Assembly (NCBI GenBank): GCA_036583965.1
Contig: JAZBQD010000030.1
Coordinates: 108,722,662-108,786,661, forward strand
DNA from: Prunella strophiata
Lineage: Eukaryota > Chordata > Aves > Passeriformes > Prunellidae
Direction: 5' to 3'
DNA length: 64,000 nucleotides
The notes beneath the pieces are model-generated. The model ran no database searches and was not told the DNA's origin. It worked only from the letters and a program-made list of their open reading frames with translations. A program made the position numbers and the translations under genes. Position 1 is the first letter of the stretch. Every line of letters begins with the position of its first letter. This document shows, in pieces, positions 1-12,951 of this stretch.

Positions 1-2842
1 ATTTCTGTTGTAAAATGCAGAAAGTTGGCATGGCTAATGAGACTCCACAGAAGTGAAGCTACACCTTGAATTAACAAGGAAAATTTGTTAATTAAACCAC
101 CACAATAATTGGCACATTTATATTTCAGTCTTTCCAGAGACTGTTACATGGTAAAAATTACTGGGACTATATGCTCTTAGATTTGCTTTTTAAAAGACAA
201 AAACTGTCATTTTGGTGAGGAAAATAAACACCACTAATCAAAAGTTGCAAATTTGCTTATCTAAGGCAGAACCCTGAATCCTCTCCTGGGCACTAAGAAG
301 TGATCTCATTTTGAAAAGCATTTTTACAGATTTTACATCTGCCTACCAGTCCAGTGGGAGAACTGTTAGGAGACTATGACTTCTCAGACAGTTCTGCTTT
401 TGCTTCTTAAATCTGGATTTATGAACCTAATTTCAGTCAGGCTGTTGAAAAATCAATGGTGTTCAGGCAGCAATTTGCCTACCAAATACTACTTACAGAG
501 CTATACTAATTTTCTCACTAAAGCTGATGAACCAGTATTTACAAAAATGAAAAGAACATACTAATCTCTTTTCAAAGACCATGAAAAAGGCTGCTTAACA
601 AGTGGAGGGAAAATAAAAAAATGTAGGGCAAGAAACATAATTTTGAGTTTCTGTGAAGATATCACACATCATATAAGCAAGACCAAAAATAATCTCACAA
701 TAGAACCTGGAATTAAAAAAAGATTAAAGGAGAAAAGAACCATGCAACCCAATCAAGTTGGTAAAGCCTAATTAGCAGAGACCCACCCAGAGATCAACAA
801 AATGCATTCTTTTCATTTTGTAGTACAAAGGAGCTGCATATATTACTTGTATTAAAAAGCCTCTAAAATGAATTTAATTAACTATGAAAGGCTTTATTTT
901 GCCTTTGGGTATAAGTAAAAACAGTGGCTGATTTTACAAGATGCACTGTGATGGCTGATTTTTGTGCAGCAAAAGAAGAATTAAAACCTTTAGGTTTCAT
1001 TGCCTCTCTGGGCTTGGATAATTTTGTGGTCCAGAATTTAATTACATTTGACCACAGCCACAAAGCTTGGGTCAGCATGTGAATTCAAATTCACACAGGG
1101 GACACAGCCCTTTGTGTACTTTGAATCTACAACTTGGGAGCACTGCCTAGATTTCAAGGAGGCCACTGTTCATTTTCAGGGAAACCATGGACAAGCCACA
1201 TGGCTCAAAAACCTGCAAGGAATGTGTTGAAGATAGATGAAATGCTGAAGATTTGGCCACAAGACAGTGCATATGTTTATTATATAGTGCTCATATGCCA
1301 ATTATTTAACTGTCAGTAATTCTTCAACTATGTTAATGATTCCCTACAATTGTATAAACACAGAAGAAAAATAGAAATAAAGGATTTTAAATTAATGAAA
1401 TCAGGAAATGCAAAGGATGTGCTCCTGACTGTGGAATTATCTCTTCTCTTTACCTCTTGCTTGGCTACCAGGGAGTTCTGGCACACAGTTCTCTCCTTCC
1501 TCTCTTCAGGAACTCCTACAGGTAACTGAGCCTACAAACTGATTCCATATAACCTTTAGGCTCTTAGCATGGCTTGGGAGTACCCAGCCAGCAGCTGGGA
1601 TCTCTCTCCTTGGAGACTTTCAACACTTGATTGGGAGCAATCCCAAGAAACAGTAATTTCTGGCAGTATTTTGGAGTGCCACCATGCCAGGACAGCAGGT
1701 TGCCCTGAAAAGCTGGGCACCCTGACTGGCCAAGTCAAGTGTTTTCCCTCGTGGCATGACCTCCTGTCACTGTTGGGGAGATTTGAAAGCTAAATACTGT
1801 GAACAAACAGAAAAATTGGCTTTAAAGACAATGCCAGAGGCACACAAAACAGAGCAGTGTGGATGTATCCATTAGTTCTCCCACAGAAATGGTAATTACA
1901 GACAGTCACCATAGCAAATCACTTTGAGAGCACTCTTCTTTTTTACAACAATTGAGTGGAAAAAAATAATGGAAAACATGACAGGACATCTTCTCTCTAT
2001 TGCTGTTTTAAAAACTGTCAATGTCTTTAACCTTTGATCAAGCATCAACTACAAATATTTTGCCAGTCATTGCACAATGGCTTTTCCTAAGCATATAATG
2101 AAACCCAGAGTTAACTTGGGTCTAACAAGGAAAGTTTCCTTTCTGTGCAAGTGCAGCACTGGTCTATATCAGGAAAGGAGAAAGGAGAAAGGATGCTCTT
2201 TTGGAGAATGACTACTGAGAATACGTGGGTTTTTTAACAGCTTTGCCACAGCTGTTCTATTTCAGACCATGTGGAGGCTCAGATCTGCCTCCACAGGACT
2301 GTCTGATTCCCAGAGCCTTTTGCAGTTCCTGTTTTGCTACCCTGCATGCTAAGTCTCCCCATCAGCACAACCAGACACAGCCTTTCACATTTCTTTCATC
2401 AGCATAATCACTGGCACTGGTTTAGGAAGCCCATCCTGAGAGACTTTCAGCCCCCCTGGAGATACATCCAGGACTTCTGAAAGGGATTTTCAGACACCTT
2501 GGGCAGTGCACATCACAGCTGACCTGCACAGAAGAGTCACAGTTGCTATGACTCTAAAAAACAAGAAGTTTTTTAAGAGCTTTCATCTAACCTGAACCAC
2601 AGCATGAGCTAACAGAATGCACTCACGGGGTAAACAAATAAAAATGTGTGTGTGTCATAATTTGTACATGTACAGCAATTTGCTGGTGATTTCATTATCA
2701 ACACACTTTTTTTTTTAATCAACAAACTCAGATGCTGCATACTCAAACAGGTATTCTCCCCTGCAGCAAGAGTGGGAAACAAGGAGAAAGGACATCACCA
2801 CAATGTTCATGTTCACAGCAGCAGCTTGGGAGCATCTCTTAC
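1..2842 (-). other. MAOB: MAOB intron 3 (partial, runs off left edge)
   Basis: This is the sequence downstream of the exon 3 splice donor (GTAAGAG read on the minus strand at 2842-2836). It is AT-rich, with short ORFs that resemble no protein family. No further MAO exon is visible: the residues that follow the exon 3 Val-Lys in MAO proteins (Gly-Lys-Ser/Thr-Tyr-Pro-Phe) do not appear on either strand. A 10-nt T run at about 2708 is the only simple repeat noted. The intron is therefore at least 2.8 kb long. Confidence 0.85.
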
Positions 2843-2980
2843 CTTGACATGGTGAATCAGGTGCTCAACTTCATTCACTTTGTATGTTTCTATTCCCAGC
2901 TCTTTAGAGAGCCTCAGGAGACGATTCTGTGTTGGCCCCACGTAAGCCCCTCCAAGGTCCACATATTTAACTTGCTTATT
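2843..2980 (-). CDS. MAOB: MAOB coding exon 3, amine oxidase FAD domain
   Basis: This 138-bp exon encodes 46 residues beginning [11 protein letters not shown], continuing AYVGPTQNR and ending [11 protein letters not shown] polypyrimidine tract and AG (2981-2982) precede it on the minus strand, and a GTAAGAG donor follows. Length and phase match my knowledge of exon 3 of vertebrate MAO genes, and the frame joins exactly to exon 2. The YVDLGG and GPTQNR segments belong to the FAD-binding domain of flavin amine oxidases. The ending HLIHHVK resembles mammalian MAOB (RLIHHVK) more than MAOA (RLVQYVK), while the middle ([13 protein letters not shown]) is MAOA-like. That mix is expected for bird MAO, so the B call also rests on position next to NDP. 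The remainder of the enzyme is outside the window. Confidence 0.96.
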
Positions 2981-3861
2981 CTGGTTTATCACACAACACA
3001 CAGAAAAAAGGGAAGAAAAAACAACAAAACCAACAGAGATAAGCCCTTTGTAAATAGCACACAAGTTAAAAGAGCAATCCAGGGGAAAGAAATGAAATTA
3101 AATTAAATATTCCCAGAGCATTTTGGCTAAGATTCTTCTCCCCATGGACAACAAATTCTTTGGTAGAGTTCTGGTGTGGTGATTACTGGTTCATAACCAG
3201 CATGTTGATTATAATTTGGAGTTCATAACCAGAATAGGTGACCCATTGCCTTAAAAAGAGGAAAGAGCCTGGCAGACAGAGAGAGGAGAGAGTCAAGAGA
3301 CATCTGTGCAGCTCTTGCTCAGTCAGGCATTCACCAATGACCAGTTTAAAACACACTAACCTAGGAAGCAACACAGGCATGATTTTCTAATGGGCATTTT
3401 CTAATTCTAATTTTCTAATTTAGTGAGAGGGGGTGTCCCACATCAAGACAGAGCAGAAGAAAAGAGTGAAGGGAGACATGGCTGTTCTAGCTCCCAACTA
3501 GCCCTGACATTCCTCTGCCCTACACCACTCTGTTTGGGCCATGCCACAGCTCAGCTCAAGACTCTTCACAGCATGGTTGACCTCATGGGTGTTTCTTCCA
3601 TAGAGATTTCTACAGTGTCTTTCCCTAGGAAATGATTTTGAAACTCAGCTCTCATTGAGTTCTCCTTCCCAGATGGATGACTCCAGAGCCCAAAGATCAC
3701 AGAAATATTCTGTCCTCACCATCTTACCAGTCTTTCCCTTCTCTTATTGGTACAACATCAGGAAATTTCCCACCTGCTGGTACTCTAGAAATTTCCCCCC
3801 ACATGGCACATACTGTAAGTATGAATATGTAGTTTATAAATAAACTACTGGGGATAATTAC
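2981..3861 (-). other. MAOB: MAOB intron 2 (881 bp)
   Basis: A short intron bounded by the exon 2 donor (GTAATT) and the exon 3 acceptor (a pyrimidine-rich stretch ending in CAG). It holds a small duplicated motif, TTCATAACCAG, at about 3190-3232, and AT-rich sequence. No gene or transposable element was recognised. Confidence 0.9.
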
Positions 3862-3956
3862 CCTGACGGTGAAAGTTCTTCCACCAACTCTGTCATTGGC
3901 TTCCAGCAACACCACATTCAAGCCTGACTCAGTCAGTAGCTTGGCTGCTGAGAGAC
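3862..3956 (-). CDS. MAOB: MAOB coding exon 2, ribose-binding segment of the FAD fold
   Basis: This 95-bp exon follows a good acceptor (pyrimidine-rich, then TTTTAG, on the minus strand) and ends at donor GTAATT. With the last base of exon 1 it reads [16 protein letters not shown], then [16 protein letters not shown]. It completes the N-terminal beta-alpha-beta dinucleotide fold: Gly-16 and the helix LSAAKLL, then the second strand ending in the acidic Glu (human MAOB Glu-34) that binds the adenosine ribose, followed by the flavin amine oxidase signature DRVGGR. The residue two after that Glu is Asn, where I recall Arg (Arg-36) in human MAOA and MAOB; the codon is AAT. The 95-bp length matches my knowledge of exon 2 in mammalian MAO genes. 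Confidence 0.96.
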
Positions 3957-6900
3957 CTAAAAGATAAAAAGAAAAGCAGTTAAAGAATACTTCTTTATGG
4001 ACTGCACAGCTCTTGTAACTTGATATCTAAATATTCTCATAGCTGTCTATCCAAATCCTGAATTTTTCATTCAAACACTATGCCAGAGTGGTGAGGTGGT
4101 GGAATTAAAACCCTCAAAACCCAATAATCTTTAAGTGGAACCAAAACCACCTAATAAACAGTTTGTTATCCAATTTTACATGGGTTGAGGAAATTTTGCA
4201 CCACATACTCAGGAATTCTGATGCATCAGCCAGCACTTGGTACAATGGTCACCCAGCCAGGCAGAGAACTTACAAACTTTACTGTTTGTAAACAGAAAGC
4301 TGTCCTTCCCAACATTTCATTTTTTAACCCCAATAACAACAACAAAAAAGGAAGAAGTATTATTAGGACTGCCCTAAATTTGTAAAGTTTTCATGACACT
4401 TGTTCTATGGCTCTGCTTTCCAGTTCTGAATATTTTGAAGTACAGTAGCAAAGTTCCCACACAGTCAGGTCAGAGGTTTCATCTCCAGAACACATGGTCT
4501 GACTAGTGCAGCTGTGTGTGGCAACAAGAATTAAAAGTATGGGTAAGTCTACCCCAAAAAATTGCTTTTTTCTCATCCATTTTCTAATACAGTTTTATTT
4601 CCATCTTGTAACTCTTGAAGCTGAGACACCCAAGTGAAGGAACAGTAAAAATAGAGGAGGCAATATCTCTTTTTAGCTGTGATGTCATAAATCCTCACAA
4701 TTGCAGTGGAAAATATCAGAGTCAAGCCCTGCAGCAAGTGTGTCAAGCTGCTGTGGGAATGAAGGGAACTAGAAAGGTGCACATGGAGGGAATCCAGCCC
4801 ACAGCCTCTCAACTTCCTAAGATCACCTCTGCCTTTTACTTCAGCACACAAACTGAGATTTAAATAAACCGAGGTGCTTACTTTGGCCACATGTGAATTT
4901 CTAGTAGGACAAGAGTTATATTCTAGCAGGTTGTATCATCCTTTTGAACCAACAGGATGTGTTGAATAAAGTTCAGCAAGAGGCCAGGCTGGAAGCCACA
5001 CTCATGCCTCATAATTTATCTATCCTTTCTGGCTCCCTGCCTTGTTACCATGAGAATGCAATCAGCTCCCTCTGTGTGTCCTAGTACATGCAGTTTTTGA
5101 GTTGTCATCCAAACAGATTGTTCCAAGCAGAAAGCAGCCGTGGAAGAAATGGCAAAAAGAACTGACAGCAAAAACAGATGGCCCAAGCTAACATGGCAGG
5201 ACTGAATGAACTGAAAATGAAGAAAATATAGCAGTCCTGGGGAGAGGCTACAGAACATTCTGGCTCACCAGCTTGTGGACTGGGAGTAGGAGAACCCAGT
5301 CCTGGTCCTAGCCCTGGAGTGAAACTGCTGCAATGTGGTGCAGTTAAGCTCTTTCTTTCCTCATTAAAAAAAAAAAAAAAAATCAAAAAGAGAGGGAAAA
5401 AAAAGTTACAATAATGTAGAGATCTATGTATCTAAAGAATTTGACATTTTCTGAAGAAAAGCTGCAGATGTTTCCATTAAAACATCATATCCTCCTGCCT
5501 TCTTTTTTTTTTTTTTTTTTTTCCCCTAGTTTCATGGGCTCATTTATCTTGGGTTTTCACATAAGTATTGGTGAGAAAACCAGTAATGAAACTGATAAAG
5601 GTCTTTCCGTACTTCCTACTGAGGAAATTATATTGCAAAAACATCTGGCTGGATCAGTGGCCTTGACTACACTCAAAAATATTTGAAGATACCAAGGAAG
5701 AACATAATACAGAAACAGCCATGGTATGTAAACACGGACAACCCCTCTGAACAACTTGCAAAGAGAGATTGGCTCCTGGAGAAAAAATAAGCAACCAAAC
5801 TCCTAAATAAATCTGGCTTATCTGTTAAAGAAAAAGAAGTTACTTCTCAGAAAAGACAAATATTTCATCAGCTGGGAGAGAATCAATAGTAGTTATTAAT
5901 AATTTACAGCACGAATGCATAAACTGAAGGCTGTTGTCACTGAAGGTCTCTGCTGGCTTTTCATGCTAGCAGGTATTGAGTAATCAATTAATAGCATTCA
6001 GTTACCAACACTGATTAAGGGATATGAGATTTGACTTTCTTTATTAAAATCTAATGAATAAACATTGCAGTGCAGCTGGGAACAAAGGCAGTTTATTCCC
6101 AGGAGCTGAACCAACAGAGAAGTTTGTGAAAGGATAACTCTCTAGATTCCACTGAACTGCAGCTGATTGGCAGCCCAGGCACCACCTCCTCATTTCCTCC
6201 TGCACCTTTCATCCACCTGATTGCACCTGCCTACTATTTATTTCCCACTGTTTGTTTTGGAGCATGTCCCCACCTTTCCCCCACCCCCTGCCACATTCAC
6301 ACGTGGACCTTTAAAGATGGGCAGGAGTTTCCTCCTTCCTGCAGCAAAAACAAAAAACAAGAACAGTGTTGAGGGAAGGATCAGGCTTGTTATATCTCAC
6401 TGCCCCATCCATGCCCATCCTCCAGCAGATCTGATCTCTGCAGGGGGAGGGATGTGACCCTGGGCCTTGGAAGATGCAGTTTGCAGAGCTCCCAAACTAA
6501 GCATCACCTGAGCAGTTCAAGGGCTCGTGGTCCCCCCTTCCTCTCAGCCACTTCACAGCTCTGTTCTGGTCCCAGGTTTGGTGCAGAAATCATCACAAAC
6601 TCATAACAGGAAAAAGATGGAAGAAGCAAAGGCAGAGGCTCAGGAGGGTCAGAGGCACAGCAAAGGACCAGAGGAGGTCTCAGCACACACACAGAACAGG
6701 ATAACTCAAGGCTGCTGGTGACAGACACCTCATCACAGTGCAAGTGTCAGGTGGGAATGTTGCTGGTTTTGGTACCTCACACCTTGGGAATCACAGTACT
6801 GCCACATCACTCCACACCTGCTCCTGGAGCAGGACCCAAAGCCCCAGATGGGCTCCTGGACTGTCACTATAATAAGAGTGAGGGGACTGGATGTTGTGGA

Positions 6901-8123
6901 GGGAGAGCTCTGAGCCAAAGTGGTACAAGGGCAGGTAAGGCACCAAGAACAGCAACAAAAGAATATTAAAATGGAAATGAACACTAGAATGTGAATACTG
7001 GGGCATGAGGTTGAGGTTTGCCTTTCACAAACTAACAACTGCTGCAGAAAACCCCACAAACCACAACCCCTTTTCTGGGCAAGAGTCAGAGTGGTCTCTC
7101 TGTGCAAACAGAGCACACACAATACCTGTGAAGCAAAGCCTGGAAAAATCAGTCACACATGATATAAGGTCTCCTCTTGAGAAGTTTAACCCTTCACATG
7201 TTTCACATTCCAGCACTGCCTCTGGCTTACCTGCCACTTTAACACCATCACTAACAAAAGGCAGATCTTTGATATTGTCCCCATTCCTCACAAGCAAGGC
7301 AAAGAGCTGCATTCAAATGCAAAAGCCATCCAAAACTGTGACTGATGCTATTATTGCTCCTATGCACAGTGTTTTGTCACCCAGAGGCAGCTTTCCCTGC
7401 TCCCCAGGAGCATTTCAGTAGAACCAGATCTGAATTGCAATATAAGGGCTCAGCCCCTTTTTCCACCACTTCACAGAAGACAGAAATTGGGCCCAGTTTC
7501 CAGCACAGGTGAGCTTTCTCCAAGGGGCCACAGAGAGCCTTATATAAATATATAGAGATATACAGCAGAAATCAAACAGTTCAGCAGCCTCACCTGCAGT
7601 TCTGCTCAAAGAACCAACAGGCAGAGAATTCATGCAAACAACAAAGAAACAAAGATGATTATTTGAAGCCCCAGACTGAAAATACCACGGTGTTTAGAGG
7701 ATGCTTCACTGGGCAAGCCTCCATCTGTCACCATGGCAACCTGGTACCCAGCACAGCCACCCAGAGATGCTGGTGGGAGATTGCCTCCCCCAGAATCTTA
7801 TAACAAAGTTCAAGTCATGAAAATCATTTCTTTCCCCACCATGCAGCACTCTGCATTCACACAGATTGGACTCAAATGTAATCACCACAGTAATTATTTC
7901 ATCTTCAGTTCCAACTTGTTTCTTTCTTGTTTGATGTCTCTGTACCTACCAAACACCTTAAATTGCACCATTTCACTAAACACCTTCATTACAACCTCAC
8001 TTCCTAACATCAACAGTTTTCTTATCCTGAGAGAATGACTAATTCAAATTTTAATTTTTTTTTTTTAAACAGAAAATCTTAAATATTTATGTGAGGGCAA
8101 AATCCAAACTGCTATTTCATTGA

Positions 8124-8178
8124 ATCATTAAGCTTGGAAATATGTCCAAGATCACAGAGCCCAACCTTTATATTTTTA
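8124..8178 (-). repeat. degenerate CR1 LINE 3' end
   Basis: The stretch TGAATCATTAAGCTTGGAAA followed by ATCACAGAGCCCAACC matches, with divergence, the reverse complement of the avian CR1 3' terminus (GAATCATTAAGGTTGGAAAA, then GATCATCAAGTCCAACC). Only about 55 bp survive. It is followed by a TA-rich stretch at 8168-8250. Confidence 0.6.
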
Positions 8179-8255
8179 TATATTTTTTTATTACATATAC
8201 TTGTATAATATATAATATAAATATTATATTTATTATATTTATATTTAAATTGACA
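8168..8255. repeat. TA-rich low-complexity tract
   Basis: About 90 bp consisting almost only of A and T, with repeated TATAT, TTTAT and ATATAAT motifs. No coding capacity. Confidence 0.8.
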
Positions 8256-9439
8256 AATGTGAGAAGAGTCTCATTTTTCACCTGACCCCATGGTCCTTAC
8301 AATGCAGTCCTATGATCAAATATATTAGACTATCTAAAGAGTATTTTAAAGTATATTTTCTAAAAAAATGGAAATTTAATAACACCATTCTTTTCTGCCC
8401 GGAATCAGCAATTTTATTGAAAAACCCTTTAATTTTAGCATTTTAGGGAAAAAAAAAAAAAAAGCACTAGCAAGGACATAACTGGAAATTGCATCTCTGA
8501 AAAGCTGTAAATTTCTGAAGGCATTCCTGTTGTACTTTCTCTGCATTACTCACTACTTTATCATGTTCCTCCATAACTCTTATCTCCTTTCTAGGAAAAA
8601 AAAAATTGCTTCTCTTATATAATTACAAAAATCAGCTACAAATTATGAATTTCAATTCATGGAGGGAGCAAAGAAAGTTCTAAGCCACAGGCATTCAATT
8701 AATAGCTTCTAAAATGGCTGGGACAAAAAAAAATTTGTTCATCTTATAACCATAAAAATTCCTCTCTTTGACTAAAATTGTACATTGAGCAGGAAGAAAT
8801 GCTGCCATTGTACTTCTGCTGTATTAACCTGCAGGTCTTAATGCAGAACTTCCTCCAATTCATGGAATTTGCCAACATTTTCCTCCCTGCATTTATTTTG
8901 ACACAAAAGATATGTTTGCAAAGGATTTTTTTTCCCTGGTTGTCAACCTGTTCAGCCACATCTAAATGACTGAGTCTGCAGGGATGTCAGGCAGCAGATG
9001 CTGCTTTGCACAGAGCCAGCCCTGGTGCAGCCCAGAGCAGTGAAGCAAACATTGCAGCAGGCTCAGCACCAGGATGAGCCCAAAAATGCACCTTGGAAAG
9101 GGATCACAGCCTGCAGAACAAGCACAGCCCCCTGCCCTGGGTTAATGGAGAAACTGTGGGATGCAGAAATGTTTCACAAGACTGACAGAACAAAAAGGAA
9201 ACATACTGCAACTGATTATATATAAACAAATAAGACTTCATTTCAGGGTCTAATGTAGATGAACTCAACTATTTTTAACAAAATTATTACATTACTCAAC
9301 AGATGGATGTCCATGGATATTTAACACATTTAAGCTGTTATTTTAGTAATGTTTGTATTCTTCTTGATATTGAATATGTCTCATTTTGACCAGAGAGGCC
9401 ATGAATTTAACTTCTTTTCTTAATTTAAGTGATGAGTCT

Positions 9440-9525
9440 CAAAAAAAAAAAACAAAAAACAACCAAAAAACAAAACAAAAAAAAACCCACTAAAAATAAA
9501 CCCAAACCCAAATAAATAAATTTAA
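9440..9525. repeat. A-rich tract with AAAAC and AAATA motifs
   Basis: An A run of about 12 nt followed by interrupted (A)nC repeats and then AAACCC and AAATAAATAAAT. It may be a decayed retroposon tail or simple-sequence expansion; no target-site duplication was found to decide. Confidence 0.75.
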
Positions 9526-12500
9526 AAATCCCCACTGGAAGTATATAAAATGTTAAGAAAAAAACAGGAAATCTGTCTGTAAAATGTTATAGAGGCTGCT
9601 ATTGCTGTGGGATCACATGGGAAATACAACTTTCCTCACTATTAGATGTCTTTGTACAGTATCCCTGACCTACCACCTTTGATGCTCAGGAATACTTGCA
9701 AAATGCATAAAGCAAATAAATGAATTTGGCCAAAACTGCTGCACTGTACCCAAAGAAACAAAATCCATCCATTAATGCTGCAGAAGGATATTTGGGGAGA
9801 ACACCACCATAAGTGGTCAACACAGTGAATGAGGTCAACAAGAAGAGACTGAGAGGAAAATGCCCCAAGCAGGTGAGGTAAATTGTGGGGGAAACAGAAA
9901 AAACACCCCCTCAATCAGGAATTAAGTTTCTAGCATGTAAAGATTAGATCAGTTAGTGGAAGAATTTGGTTTGCTGTTGCTTAGATCTAATTAACTCAAA
10001 AAGTCAAATAACAACCCTCCTTGTTTATACCCAGGGTTCTCTGATCTCCTTCTAAGAAATGTCCCCACCACATCCTGTAATTCTGTGCCATCAGCATTAG
10101 TTACAGTTTCCACATCACTGTGACCCTGGAGGGATGGAGGGCAGGACCAGGGAAAGCAGCCATTCTGCACCAGTGGGATTTCTCCTTTGTGCTCCACAGC
10201 TTCTTCATTGCATTGCTGTGCTAGAAACTGCAATTTAATAGCCTTGGTCTTGTCTGTGCTCTAATGAACACAATCTGATTACTGCTCCACCACTGAGAGA
10301 TTGAACCTGGCACTGGTCACCTTTAGCTCTGTCACTCATCATCAGCCAGATAAAATGTTTTAATTGAAATAATGGCTTGAGACAATAATGCCTGCAAGGC
10401 ATTATAGATATGGATTGTAAATAAAACCAAAACCAAGACAACAACAGCAACAAAAAAGCAAAACCTGTGTTGGCCCAGGGTCTGGGTGAGTTAAGGTGGT
10501 ACAGGATTGTTTTGTAAGGTTCCTCACATTATGGAAAAGTCAAGGAATTTTGCTCTTGTGAAGAATACTGTGCCTTCAATGTGAAGGCAACCTTTTAACT
10601 TCTCTAATTTGGGCCATCTTAACAATAGTAATTTAGATATCTGACTCAATTTTACCAAAGAAAATTCAAAAATTATAGTTCAGAGCCTGACCAATGTTAG
10701 TTGTCACTCTCAGTCATGCCTTACCTTCATGTCTAAACACTACAGTGAAAACCAGCCAAGCAACTCTTTTTTGACACAGATATTTTGGCCATGGGGGAGA
10801 TACTCTGTTTTGCTAAACTGTATCACTGTGCTGCAATTAATGCCACTAAAATGAATATCACTCACCTAGAATATTACAGAGCTTAGGAAAACAACAAAAT
10901 TACAGTTTCAGAAACCCCAAGGAGCAAAAAGAGACATTATCAACCTATCTGCTTAAAATGTACATTTACTTAAAATATTTGTACAAAAGACCTAACATTT
11001 CTGCCTCAGATACAGCACTCTATGAGCAAATATAATTTATTTCTGTTGGCATTTCATTGTCTAGCCAAGGCAATGAGTTTTTCTGTCTGAGCTCTAATTT
11101 TGTAATTGTGTCACTGAGGTCAGTATGAGCATCCCCATGAGTTAATGGGACTTCATAGGAGCATAAACTCTAGTCCCAGCTTCCTGTGATCTCTTCTCCC
11201 TGCAAGAGCTCCTGGATGATCCATCCATGGTGCAGGGAGCAGCATTTATTAAGCATTTATTAAGTTCTTAAAACCAGAACTACAGACATTCAGCCCAAGC
11301 ATTGCAGCTGGTTAAGTGGCACAGAGCCTGGGCAGATATGAGTGAGATGACCAAAGCTGTGGGGTGTTAAGCTCAAGCCCTGCCAAGCATGGGATGAAGA
11401 CAATTTGTGGCATTTGGGTGGAAAGCCAACACCTTTGGTGCAATGGCACCCAGGCTTAAGCACTGAAGGCACAGCTGTTCTAGCCCAAGGCTTCCCTCAT
11501 TTCCATTTCACTTTTACATCTGAAGTTCCCCTTGAAACTTCAAACAAAACTGGGCACTCCAGATTTTCAAAGGTTGAGTATTTCTAGTATCAATCATTTA
11601 CTGTGCTCTCTTCATTTAATGGACTTGTCATGAACAGCCATGGCCACCTCACACTTTAAAAGCATGTCAGGAGTCTTCTTCTAGGCTTCAGTCAGGTAAA
11701 AACAAACAAACCCAAACACATTCTGCATGTCCTTTGTTATGGCTCCAGGATATACTGAAAAAGTTAATATTAATAATAATATAAATAATGTAATTACCAT
11801 TTATACTCTGATATTATCACACACCCTCAGAGCCTCCTTTAGCTTAGGTCATCCCTTTCTGCTAGTTTACAGTCTGGGCTGCCTCAAAACACAACAGACA
11901 CAATAGAAGGAGGAAAAAAAAAAGCCAAAAGGACAGAGAGAACTGAAAGTACTACAGCAAACAGATCATAGCAGTGGATCAAATAAAGCTGAGCACAGTG
12001 AACTGGCTGAGGGTCTACACAGGCAGTTTCCTAAAAGCATCCTTTTAGGCATTACTATTATGAAGAGATCTACAAGGGAATAAAATGCCAGCCAGATTTA
12101 CTCTGAAAAATGAAGTTTTGCCTTCCATACACAGCAATGTGGGAAAAAGAAGGCTAAGCTGCATCTGGAAAATTTTGCAAAATTATGCAACAGTTGCCTC
12201 AGAAGAGAAATGCTTATCTATTTTGCCAAGTCTTGCTTGTTCTCAAGCAAAGAATTCATTATTTTTGTTTAGTCCTCTGAGGAAAGTAGATGCTTCAATA
12301 ACACAATCAACTGGAAGAAGTGAACTTAAAAAACAGACTATCATTCTCATATCTTGAGATTAAAAGATTAACATGTAATTTCCCAGATTTCTCAGTATCT
12401 AATCACTCACAGGTGTTCACCTAGGCCAGCCTGGGCAACAGCAAAGCTCAGCAGACTCACCATGTCCTCATTCCATGGCTGCCCATTTTGTTTCACGTTT

Positions 12501-12681
12501 TAATTGGTCTTCAGCTAACGATTTTCACACAAATAACACATAATAATTACAGATTTATATTGGGCACCTCTCAATGTCACTTGCAAACACCCCAGAGACT
12601 CTTTGGAAAATCCTGTCATCATCACAGCCCACAAATACAAGTAGGTGTGCACACATACAGAGATTAAAATGTAAAGCCTAC

Positions 12682-12732
12682 AATTTTATTTATTTGAACA
12701 ACCAAAAAATGGTTGTTCAAATAAATAAAATT
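12682..12732. repeat. perfect 23-bp inverted repeat with 5-nt loop
   Basis: The left arm (12682-12704, beginning AATTTTATTT and ending GAACAACCA) is the exact reverse complement of the right arm (12710-12732), separated by AAAAA. A transcript of either strand could fold into a 23-bp perfect stem. It lies in MAOB intron 1 about 120 bp from a tetranucleotide array. No flanking target duplication was found, so it may be a local inverted duplication rather than a small transposon. Confidence 0.9.
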
Positions 12733-12852
12733 TATTCACAACCCTGCTGAAAGCCCAAACCATTCCCCAGCTGAGATACCAAAAGCTGGGAACATAGATG
12801 TCATCTAGAGAAGCCCAAAAGAGAACCAGTAAATAAGATGACCTGTGATTTC

Positions 12853-12951
12853 CATCCATCCATCCATCCATCCATCCATCCATCCATCCATCCATCCATC
12901 CATCCATCCATCCATCCATCCATCCATCCCCCATCCATCCATCCATCCATC
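12853..12951. repeat. (ATCC)n tetranucleotide microsatellite
   Basis: About 24 tandem CATC/ATCC units with one interruption (CCCCC at about 12929). On the minus strand it reads as (GGAT)n, which gives a spurious Met-Asp-Gly-Trp repeat. It is a likely length-polymorphic marker. Confidence 0.97.
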
